A stretch of 5,667 bases of DNA from Methanospirillum sp. (GTDB taxonomy: Archaea > Halobacteriota > Methanomicrobia > Methanomicrobiales > Methanospirillaceae): positions 1 to 5,667 of the forward strand of contig JAJRBL010000127.1 of assembly GCA_028679485.1 (NCBI GenBank). The letters are read 5' to 3'. Position 1 is the stretch's first letter. Each line of letters starts with the position of its first letter. The translations under genes and the position numbers were made by a program. Of the stretch, positions 1 through 5,667 are shown one piece after another. The notes under the pieces are model-generated. The model had not been told where the DNA came from. It saw nothing but the letters and a program-made list of their open reading frames with translations, and did no database searches.

Positions 1-330
1 CTTGTTTTCTCTCTTATCGTCCTGGTTTACGTGGGAGGATCACTCGTGTCGATAGAGATCATGAGTACCATCTGGAATATCATGTCATATGCATGGCTCA
101 TGGCGATAGGTATGGCATCAGTGATACTTGCGGTCGTGGCGAACCGGCTGGGGGGAGAGATTGGAATACTGGCAGTAGGGATTGTCATCGCCGTACTGCT
201 TCATACCCTGAATATCATTCTTGCCATGTTCAGTCCTTCCATTCACTCTCTCAGGTTACATGTCGTCGAATTCTTCTCCAAATTTTATGAAGGGGGGGGA
301 GAACCGTATAAGCCCTTTGGGAGGGGATGA
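1..330 (+). CDS. atpI: A-type ATP synthase subunit I (membrane stator subunit a), C-terminal fragment
   Basis: This is the last 109 residues of the large membrane subunit that, with the K ring, forms the ion channel; in the family it spans about 600-700 residues, so most of the gene lies upstream. The frame is open from base 1, so no start is visible. Two hydrophobic helices are seen, at about fragment residues 20-48 and 56-80, separated by the loop NRLGGEIG. The tail carries the family signature IHSLRLH followed by VEFFSKFYEGGG and YKPF, which fixes the identity. The second channel arginine (in HSLRLH, codon 253-255) is kept. Oddly, the essential arginine in the usual SYxRL motif is replaced: the fragment reads SYAWLMAIGMAS, with Trp at codon 94-96. 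The stop is followed by a 71-base gap before atpK. Identity is firm; whether this protein can move ions is open. Confidence 0.95.
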   Translation, partial: LVFSLIVLVYVGGSLVSIEIMSTIWNIMSYAWLMAIGMASVILAVVANRLGGEIGILAVGIVIAVLLHTLNIILAMFSPSIHSLRLHVVEFFSKFYEGGGEPYKPFGRG

Positions 331-401
331 AAAGTGAATCGCCTATGTCGGATCAATCGGAACATTTATTTACCTGAACAGGGATTAGGACGTGAGTAAG
401 T

Positions 402-620
402 ATGACTGGCTGGGAAGTACCTATCGGAGCTGCTATAGCATTTGCGGGCGGTGCAATAGCAACAGGCTGGGCACAATCAAGGATTGGTTCTGCAGGGGCC
501 GGAACCGTGGCAGAAAGGCCCGAAGCTGCAGGAATTGTTATAGTTCTCGAGGCAATTCCCGAAACCCTTGTAATTCTGGGATTCGTCGTTGCTGCCATGA
601 TCATCATCATGGTCAAGTAA
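402..620 (+). CDS. atpK: A-type ATP synthase subunit K (c-ring proteolipid)
   Basis: This 72-residue, single-hairpin membrane protein forms the rotor ring. Helix 1 is about residues 6-34, the polar loop is AERPE (37-41), and helix 2 is about 44-71. The ion-binding carboxylate is Glu54 in IPETLVILGF, placed 14 residues after the loop proline as in other A/V-type proteolipids. Gln25 in helix 1 and Thr55 next to Glu54 fall at positions that bind sodium in the rings of Enterococcus hirae and Ilyobacter, so sodium coupling is plausible (inference). An extra Glu50 lies one helical turn before Glu54, which is unusual. The ATG start gives the whole hairpin; a weak GTGA (392-395) lies 6 bases before it. 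An overlapping frame from a GTG at 392 codes for nothing recognisable. Gaps of 71 and 83 bases set this gene apart from its packed neighbours. Confidence 0.95.
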   Translation: MTGWEVPIGAAIAFAGGAIATGWAQSRIGSAGAGTVAERPEAAGIVIVLEAIPETLVILGFVVAAMIIIMVK

Positions 621-691
621 CCGCATCTCTTTGCTTATTGCATCAGGCAAACCTTTCGATGATGCATGTGGTACTCTGCATACCTGGACGA

Positions 692-698
692 GGGTGAT
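692..698 (+). promoter_or_regulatory. Ribosome binding site of atpE
   Basis: GGGTGAT lies 5 bases before the ATG at 704 and matches the complement of the archaeal 16S rRNA 3' end. It supports that start codon, which comes after the 83-base gap following atpK. Confidence 0.7.
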
Positions 699-703
699 AT
701 TCT

Positions 704-1288
704 ATGGCATATGAAGATCTGGTTTGTTCGATGGAAGCAGCATCCGAACAAAAAAACCACGAAATTCTTGAGAAGGCAAACCGGGAAGCAGCAGATATAC
801 TCCGTGATTCTGAAGAAAGAGCTGCATCTGTTATCGAGTGTTGTCTTCAGGAAAGCAGACAGGCTGCCGAGGTGGAGAGGAACCGGCTCTCCTATCTTGC
901 GAGTGAAGAGATAAAAACACGCATAGCGGAGGTAAAGAAAGAATTCTACTCCCGGGCGTTTGCCGATGCCGTGGAAGGAATCAGGGATATCCGTGAAAAG
1001 GAGTTGTATCCGTCTTTATTTAAAAACCTCCTTCTTGAAGCGGTCAGGGAGACCGGGGATGAACAGGTGGTAATTCATATCGATCCCCGGGATACGGAAC
1101 TCTGCAGAAAAATCCTGGAAGAAATCCCCTTTGAGGCAACAGTCATCTCAGATATCATAACCGGCGGGGGTCTGCTGATATCGAGGGCCAACGGGAATAT
1201 CCTGACCTACAACACCGCTGAATCCAGGCTTGAACAGGCAAAGGAACACTTGAAGCTTGAGGTCTATACCGGACTGGCAGGTGAATGA
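704..1288 (+). CDS. atpE: A-type ATP synthase subunit E (peripheral stalk)
   Basis: This 194-residue protein pairs with subunit H to form the peripheral stalk that holds the A3B3 head still against rotor torque. Residues about 5-80 are charged and rich in Ala, Glu, Lys and Arg with heptad-like spacing, as expected of the long N-terminal helix that makes a right-handed coiled coil with H. Residues about 95-194 are the globular head-binding domain, with the family pattern of a GGG turn (154-156), a short strand, NGNI, and NTAESRLE (170-177). Length is normal for archaeal E subunits (about 185-205). A Cys-Cys pair at 46-47 sits in the coiled coil and has no obvious role. The ATG at 704 is supported by GGGTGAT upstream. 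Its stop overlaps the start of atpC as ATGA, which suggests translational coupling. Confidence 0.95.
   Translation: MAYEDLVCSMEAASEQKNHEILEKANREAADILRDSEERAASVIECCLQESRQAAEVERNRLSYLASEEIKTRIAEVKKEFYSRAFADAVEGIRDIREKELYPSLFKNLLLEAVRETGDEQVVIHIDPRDTELCRKILEEIPFEATVISDIITGGGLLISRANGNILTYNTAESRLEQAKEHLKLEVYTGLAGE
1279..1284 (+). promoter_or_regulatory. Ribosome binding site of atpC, inside atpE
   Basis: AGGTGA lies within the last codons of atpE. It touches the ATG at 1285 but is 3 bases from the next in-frame ATG at 1288. The second spacing is closer to normal, so initiation at 1288 (one residue shorter) is at least as likely. Confidence 0.5.
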
Positions 1289-2334
1289 TGGATACCGGTT
1301 ATGTGAATGCACGGGTTAGGGGAATGCATTCATTTCTTCTCGATAAAAAGGCGTTCGATATCCTCATTGTGCGGCCTGACCTTGATTCTGTCATCAGCGA
1401 ACTTGAAAAAACCCTGTACCGTGAGGATCTGGAACGGGCATTGGTTACAACCCCTGGTATTCACGGATTTGAGAACGCGCTCCGGTACAACCTCATAAGG
1501 ACCTTCAGGAAGATACTCCGCCTGGTCGAGGGAGGTACGGGGGAGAGATATGTACGGATATTCCTTGCAAAATGGGATATTCACAATATAAAGACGATTC
1601 TCCGGGGAAAACGGGTACATGTCCCTGCTTCTGAAATCCGCGATTATCTCATTCCTTCCGGTGACCTTGACGAAGCCACCCTGAATGAACTGGTAAAACA
1701 ACCCGATTTAAAGGCAGTAATAGATCTTCTGGCAGTCTGGGGTTATGAATGGGCTACCCCCCTGACTCTTCACTTCGGGGAGTTTACCCAGCGCAATGAC
1801 CTTGTTATCCTGGAATACGCCCTTGACCAGTATTATTATCAGTGGGCATTATCGCTCATTGCCGGAAAAACACGCGATGAAAAGACTATCCGCGATCTCA
1901 TATCCACGGAGATCGATGTAACAAACATCAAGTGTATCCTCTCGTTAAACCGGGACGGGATCGATGCAGCGGATAGTGCACAGGTTCTCCTGGAGGGGGG
2001 GAGATACCTGGATCATAACATGCTCATGATGATGGTGAATGAGCCCACCGTCACTGGTCTCTTAAAGTATCTTGAATCGACTCCGTATCGGTTTCTTCTC
2101 AAACTGCCGGTTGAGGGGAAACGGGCTCTCATGTCTGTTTATCAGAATGCCCTGGATATATATCTCATAAAACAGGGTGTAGCGGTATTCCGGTGCGATC
2201 CCCTCTCCGTATCGATTGTCATCGGGTACCTCTGGGCGAAATACAACGAGATCATCAACCTCCGGATCATCGGCAGGTGTAAAAATATCCGGATCTCACT
2301 GGAGGAGATAGAGAGGGAACTCATCTATGTATAA
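1285..2334 (+). CDS. atpC: A-type ATP synthase subunit C (central-stalk socket)
   Basis: Subunit C (homologue of eukaryotic V-ATPase subunit d) is the funnel-shaped, all-helical protein that seats the D/F shaft on the K ring. The 349 residues match the usual 340-360. The N-terminus has the family motif YVNARVRGM (6-14). The protein is built from three related helical repeats, and their core motifs are visible as KWDIHNIKTILRGKR (96-110), STEIDVTNIKCIL (207-219) and YLWAKYNEIINLRIIGR (315-331). No transmembrane segment or signal peptide is seen. The start overlaps the atpE stop by 4 bases. ATG codons at 1285 and 1288 are both possible; the longer one is given here. The 3' end overlaps atpF by 8 bases. 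It is intact and colinear with the family, with nothing missing. Confidence 0.94.
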   Translation: MMDTGYVNARVRGMHSFLLDKKAFDILIVRPDLDSVISELEKTLYREDLERALVTTPGIHGFENALRYNLIRTFRKILRLVEGGTGERYVRIFLAKWDIHNIKTILRGKRVHVPASEIRDYLIPSGDLDEATLNELVKQPDLKAVIDLLAVWGYEWATPLTLHFGEFTQRNDLVILEYALDQYYYQWALSLIAGKTRDEKTIRDLISTEIDVTNIKCILSLNRDGIDAADSAQVLLEGGRYLDHNMLMMMVNEPTVTGLLKYLESTPYRFLLKLPVEGKRALMSVYQNALDIYLIKQGVAVFRCDPLSVSIVIGYLWAKYNEIINLRIIGRCKNIRISLEEIERELIYV

Positions 2335-2647
2335 GATCGTGGTAATCACCGATCCCGATACCGGAGACGGGTTCAGGCTTGCCGGTGCATCCGTGATTGA
2401 AGTCCAGAATCCTGAGGAGGCTTCAAAGATCATACCCCCCGTGCTTAACGATGAAGAGATCGGGATTGTTGCGGTACGTGAAGATTTCATGGCTTGTCTT
2501 GACAAAACTCTGCTCAGCAGGATTGAGCAGTGCTACCGTCCGATTATCATTCCTATTCCTGCTCCCCGGATTGGCGGCACAATGGGGAGTTATATCGAGT
2601 TTCTGCTCAAGAAAGCCATCGGTTACAACATCGTAATGAGGAGCTGA
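2327..2647 (+). CDS. atpF: A-type ATP synthase subunit F (central stalk)
   Basis: This small 106-residue protein binds subunit D on the rotor shaft and in the family helps regulate catalysis through a mobile C-terminal helix. It shows the Rossmann-like fold pattern: a first strand KIVVITD, then the signature GFRLAGA (15-21), a second core strand IGIVAVRED (45-53), a third hydrophobic strand PIIIPIPAP (71-79), and a C-terminal helix from about residue 86 ([14 protein letters not shown]). Length is typical (95-110). The ATG lies inside the last codons of atpC, 8 bases before that gene's stop. A GAGGG at 2313-2317, 9 bases upstream, could serve as ribosome binding site. The stop falls 2 bases before atpA. 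The glycines after PAP (IGGTMGS) precede the C-terminal helix and could act as its hinge (inference). Confidence 0.93.
   Translation: MYKIVVITDPDTGDGFRLAGASVIEVQNPEEASKIIPPVLNDEEIGIVAVREDFMACLDKTLLSRIEQCYRPIIIPIPAPRIGGTMGSYIEFLLKKAIGYNIVMRS
2638..2643 (+). promoter_or_regulatory. Ribosome binding site deciding the atpA start
   Basis: GAGGAG lies 6 bases before the ATG at 2650, within the last codons of atpF. It supports that start over an in-frame ATG at 2530, which would add 40 residues encoded wholly inside atpF and unlike any A subunit. Confidence 0.75.
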
Positions 2648-2649
2648 AG

Positions 2650-4407
2650 ATGATCAGGGGAACCATCGCACGAATATCCGGCCCGGTTGTCATCGCCAGA
2701 TCGATGAAAGGATCGAGGATGTATGACGTGGTCCGGGTTGGAGAGGCTGAATTAAACGGGGAGATTATCCGCCTTGAAGGGGATGAATCGGTAATCCAGG
2801 TGTACGAAGATACAACCGGCCTTACGATCGGGGAGAAGGTGGAAAATACCGGCCTTCCTCTCTCCGTGGAGCTCGGTCCCGGACTCCTCTCATCCATTTA
2901 TGACGGTGTCCAGCGGCCGCTTCCCGTGCTTGCGGAAAAATCCGGTGATTTTATCTCGAAGGGGATATCTGTTCCCGGCCTTGACCGGGGAAGAAAGTGG
3001 CCTTTTACCCCCCTGGCACGGGAAGGGGATCTCGTAAGCGGGGGAGATCTGCTGGGAACGGTCCCCGAATACCAGCTTTTACACCGGATTTTGGTGCCTC
3101 CCCGGGTTAAGGGGAAGATCCGCGAGATACATGCAGGTGATTTCACCGTGGAAGAGGCGGTCTGTATCCTTGAGGATGGAACCGGTATCTCCCTTATGCA
3201 CCACTGGCCGGTGAGGAAAGGCAGGCCGTATACCAAAAAACTGGATCCCTCGGTTCCCCTCCTGACCGGGCAGCGTATCTTTGATTCGTTCTTCCCCCTG
3301 GCCAAGGGGGGAACAGCGATGATACCAGGCGGGTTCGGAACGGGAAAGACGGTATCCGAACAGACCCTGGCGAAATGGGCTGATACCCAGGTTGTCGTGT
3401 ATATCGGATGCGGGGAGAGGGGAAACGAAATGACCGATGTGCTCACGGAGTTTCCTGAACTGACCGATCCAAGGAGTGGCCTTCCCCTGATCGAAAGGAC
3501 CATCATGATCGCGAACACGTCAAATATGCCGGTAGCAGCACGGGAGGCTTCCATATACACCGGTGTAACCATCGCTGAGTATTATCGTGATATGGGATAT
3601 GATGTGAGTCTCATGGCAGATTCGACCTCACGGTGGGGAGAAGCCCTGCGTGAGGTTTCGGGCAGGCTTGAGGAGATGCCGGGGGAGGAGGGATACCCTG
3701 CCTATCTTTCAACCCGCCTTTCTGCATTTTATGAACGTTCCGGCCGGGTAGTCTGCCTGGGGAACGGAGACCGGCAGGGTTCGGTCACGATAATCGGTGC
3801 CGTCTCGCCGCCGGGAGGAGACTTTTCAGAACCGATAACCCAGAGTACGCTCCGGATTGCAGGTACCTTCTGGGCGCTTGATACGAATCTTGCGTACCGG
3901 AGACATTTTCCCTCGGTGAACTGGATTAAAAGTTATTCGCTCTACCTTGACTCCGTCTGTGATTGGTATGTTGCCCATGTCACCAGGGACTGGAGAGAGA
4001 TCCGGGATCAGGCGATGTTGCTGCTTCAGAAGGAGGTGGAACTCCAGGAGATCGTTCAGCTTGTCGGTCCTGATGCCCTGCCTGATTCGGAGAAGGTAAT
4101 CCTTGAGATCACCCGGATGATAAGGGAGGATTTTCTCCAGCAGAGTGCATACAGTGAGACGGATTCATTCTGTCCGCTTGACAAGCAGTTCTGGATGCTT
4201 AAGGTCATCCTGACCTATTTCAATCTGATGGTTGCCGCCATGGAAAAGGGGGTGTCTCTCCGTTCGCTTCTGTCTGTCCCGGTAAAACCCGAGATCTCCC
4301 GGATGAAAGAACAACTCGATCCGGAGGCAAACATCAGGCTCATCGATACGCTCATGAAACAGGTTGGGGATCTGGAGGTGGAGACATGCAGCAGTACAGC
4401 CTTGTGA
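2650..4407 (+). CDS. atpA: A-type ATP synthase catalytic subunit A
   Basis: This 585-residue protein is the catalytic subunit (EC 7.1.2.2) of the A3B3 head, where ATP is made or split. The N-terminal barrel begins with [11 protein letters not shown] and contains [11 protein letters not shown] and [22 protein letters not shown] bulge domain of about residues 110-195, typical of A but absent from B, follows. The P-loop is at 227-234, the catalytic glutamate in GCGERGNE is Glu256, and a conserved [14 protein letters not shown] block follows. Walker B Asp324 lies in MADSTSRW, then [14 protein letters not shown] and [12 protein letters not shown]. Length is normal (575-595). The P-loop reads GGFGTGKT where the family almost always has GPFGSGKT, and the next residues are VSEQ rather than VTQH. 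The start at 2650 is chosen by homology and the GAGGAG upstream. The last eight codons overlap atpB. Catalytic residues are present, so the enzyme is probably active. Confidence 0.97.
   Translation: MIRGTIARISGPVVIARSMKGSRMYDVVRVGEAELNGEIIRLEGDESVIQVYEDTTGLTIGEKVENTGLPLSVELGPGLLSSIYDGVQRPLPVLAEKSGDFISKGISVPGLDRGRKWPFTPLAREGDLVSGGDLLGTVPEYQLLHRILVPPRVKGKIREIHAGDFTVEEAVCILEDGTGISLMHHWPVRKGRPYTKKLDPSVPLLTGQRIFDSFFPLAKGGTAMIPGGFGTGKTVSEQTLAKWADTQVVVYIGCGERGNEMTDVLTEFPELTDPRSGLPLIERTIMIANTSNMPVAAREASIYTGVTIAEYYRDMGYDVSLMADSTSRWGEALREVSGRLEEMPGEEGYPAYLSTRLSAFYERSGRVVCLGNGDRQGSVTIIGAVSPPGGDFSEPITQSTLRIAGTFWALDTNLAYRRHFPSVNWIKSYSLYLDSVCDWYVAHVTRDWREIRDQAMLLLQKEVELQEIVQLVGPDALPDSEKVILEITRMIREDFLQQSAYSETDSFCPLDKQFWMLKVILTYFNLMVAAMEKGVSLRSLLSVPVKPEISRMKEQLDPEANIRLIDTLMKQVGDLEVETCSSTAL
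4374..4380 (+). promoter_or_regulatory. Strong ribosome binding site of atpB, inside atpA
   Basis: GGAGGTG is a full match to the archaeal anti-Shine-Dalgarno and lies 5 bases before the ATG at 4386. It fixes the atpB start although that start lies 22 bases inside atpA. Confidence 0.85.
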
Positions 4408-5667
4408 CCACGGAGTATCGGACCGTCTCTTATGTTTCAGGCCCGCTGATTTATGTTGAGAAACCGAGAGGGGTCTCATTCGGTGAAACCGCCTGGATAA
4501 CCCTTCCGGATGGAGAGATCCGGTCAGGTCAGGTGCTTGATATCTCCGGGGATATGGCCGTTGTGCAGGTATACGAGGGAACAAGTGGGATTGACAATCA
4601 TCTGACAAAGATCAGGTTTACCGGCCAGGCTCCCCGCATCAGCGTATCTGTCAGCATGCTCGGAAGAATCCTGAACGGCGTGGGAAAACCCCGTGACGGG
4701 GGGCCTGAAATAATTCCCGAAGCAGAACTCGATATCGCCGGAATGCCGATTAATCCCTATTCACGCGATAAACCTGCAGAGTTTATCCAGACCGGGATAT
4801 CGGCGATTGATGCACTCAATACCCTCGTCCGTGGCCAGAAGCTTCCCATCTTCTCGGGAGCGGGCCTTCCTGCCAACAAGCTCGCTGCCCAGATAGCCAG
4901 GCAGGCAAAGGTGCTGGGCGAGGGGGAGAAGTTTGCCGTGGTATTCGTGGCGATGGGGATCACGTACAAGGAGGCATCGTTCTTCATGAAGGATTTCGAG
5001 GAGAGCGGAGCCCTGAAAAGGGTGGTGTTCTTTTTAAATCTTGCAGACGATCCCACGATCGAGCGGATTGCAACTCCCCGTTGTGCCCTGACGGTTGCTG
5101 AATACCTGGCCTATATGCATGATCTCCACGTGCTGGTCATCCTGACTGACATGACCAATTACTGTGATGCTCTCAGGGAGATCTCCACTGCCCGTGAAGA
5201 GATACCCGGGAGACGCGGGTACCCGGGGTACATGTACACCGATCTCTCCACCATCTACGAACGTGCCGGACGGATTACCGGGAGGAAAGGTTCAATTACC
5301 CAGATCCCTATCCTGACGATGCCTGATGACGATATCACCCACCCGGTTCCGGACCTGACCGGATACATCACGGAAGGGCAGATCGTTCTCTCCCGCGACC
5401 AGTTCAGGAGGGGGATTAACCCGCCGATCGATTCCCTGCCCTGCCTCTCCCGGCTCATGAACCTCGGCATAGGTCCGGGAAAGACGCGTGAAGACCACCG
5501 GAACGTGGCCGATCAACTCTATGCCTCCTATGCATACGGCCGTGATCTCCGCAGGCTCGTCGCTATCGTGGGGGAAGAGGCACTGACCGATCTCGATCGG
5601 AAGTACCTCCATTTTGCGGACCTGTTTGAGAAGAAGTTCATCGGCCAGGGGAATGTGAACCGTGATA
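4386..5667 (+). CDS. atpB: A-type ATP synthase nucleotide-binding subunit B, 5' part
   Basis: Subunit B alternates with A in the hexameric head and binds nucleotide without being catalytic; its arginine completes the A active site. The frame stays open to the window end after 427 codons; the family is about 455-470 residues, so some 30 C-terminal residues are missing. The barrel contains VSGPLIYVE and [12 protein letters not shown]. The degenerate P-loop region [14 protein letters not shown] (156-169) lacks a GKT, as is normal for B. Further signatures are [43 protein letters not shown] (274-287), and [28 protein letters not shown]. The likely arginine finger is Arg356 in PCLSRLM. No frameshift is seen. 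Initiation is within atpA, so A and B production should be coupled, fitting their 3:3 ratio. Subunit D is expected next. Confidence 0.97.
   Translation, partial: MQQYSLVTTEYRTVSYVSGPLIYVEKPRGVSFGETAWITLPDGEIRSGQVLDISGDMAVVQVYEGTSGIDNHLTKIRFTGQAPRISVSVSMLGRILNGVGKPRDGGPEIIPEAELDIAGMPINPYSRDKPAEFIQTGISAIDALNTLVRGQKLPIFSGAGLPANKLAAQIARQAKVLGEGEKFAVVFVAMGITYKEASFFMKDFEESGALKRVVFFLNLADDPTIERIATPRCALTVAEYLAYMHDLHVLVILTDMTNYCDALREISTAREEIPGRRGYPGYMYTDLSTIYERAGRITGRKGSITQIPILTMPDDDITHPVPDLTGYITEGQIVLSRDQFRRGINPPIDSLPCLSRLMNLGIGPGKTREDHRNVADQLYASYAYGRDLRRLVAIVGEEALTDLDRKYLHFADLFEKKFIGQGNVNRD

Noticed and set aside
292..299. A run of eight G near the end of atpI (and seven G at 1995-2001 in atpC), possible slippage or sequencing-error sites
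   Set aside because: In both places the frame continues into conserved family sequence as written (GGGEPYKPF; EGGRYL), so no frameshift or phase variation is indicated.
662..681. A possible hairpin (ATGCA/TGCAT) between atpK and atpE
   Set aside because: Only 5 base pairs with a 10-base loop and no following T-run, so it cannot be supported as a terminator or processing site.
392..697. A GTG-initiated 101-codon frame overlapping atpK in another frame
   Set aside because: Its Cys/Arg/Ser-rich product is unlike any protein I know, and the atpK frame fully explains the region.
839..844. Cys-Cys pair in subunit E as a possible metal or redox site
   Set aside because: No partner cysteines or histidines are nearby in the coiled coil, so there is nothing beyond the pair itself to support a function.
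2530..2649. A 40-residue N-terminal extension of subunit A from an upstream ATG
   Set aside because: The extension lies inside atpF, has no family resemblance, and the ATG at 2650 has its own GAGGAG site and begins the canonical A-subunit barrel.
2898..3572. A 224-codon open frame on the minus strand opposite atpA
   Set aside because: It lies wholly opposite conserved catalytic sequence, has no recognisable domain, and its composition (Pro, Ser, Arg, Thr) is what the antisense of a GC-moderate gene yields.
4165..4608. A 147-codon open frame on the minus strand across the atpA/atpB junction
   Set aside because: Antisense shadow of two clear genes, without a recognisable protein.

Overview
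The window is an internal piece of one operon on the + strand. It encodes an archaeal-type (A1Ao, V/A-type) ATP synthase/ATPase in the order atpI (3' end), atpK, atpE, atpC, atpF, atpA, atpB (5' part). No minus-strand gene is supported. The gene order, the methanogen-like subunit sequences, the single-hairpin 72-residue proteolipid and GGAGGTGA-type ribosome binding sites all point to a euryarchaeon. A methanogen of the Methanomicrobia/Methanomicrobiales kind is my best guess, but the taxon is an inference and cannot be fixed from this window.

Layout: bases 1-330 hold the C-terminal membrane part of the stator subunit I (subunit a). A 71-base gap follows, then the rotor-ring gene atpK (402-620), then an 83-base gap. 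From 704 onward the genes are packed without gaps. The peripheral-stalk subunit E (704-1288) overlaps the central-stalk socket subunit C (1285-2334) by 4 bases. C overlaps the small central-stalk subunit F (2327-2647) by 8. F is followed after 2 bases by catalytic subunit A (2650-4407), which overlaps nucleotide-binding subunit B (4386 to past the window end) by 22. Subunit H should lie upstream and the end of B plus subunit D downstream, both outside the window.

Together, A and B form the hexameric catalytic head, C and F (with D) the central rotor, E (with H) the peripheral stalk, K the membrane ring, and I the membrane stator that provides the ion half-channels.

The machine looks complete and under selection, but it departs from the family norm at key places. 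The essential stator arginine of subunit I (the R in the usual SYxRL motif) reads as tryptophan. Subunit K has a second glutamate one helical turn before its ion-binding glutamate, and it also carries the Gln/Glu/Thr set expected of a sodium site. The catalytic P-loop of subunit A is GGFGTGKT instead of the usual GPFGSGKT. These changes suggest a divergent, possibly second (paralogous) A-type ATPase with altered coupling. That is the most interesting hypothesis in this window.
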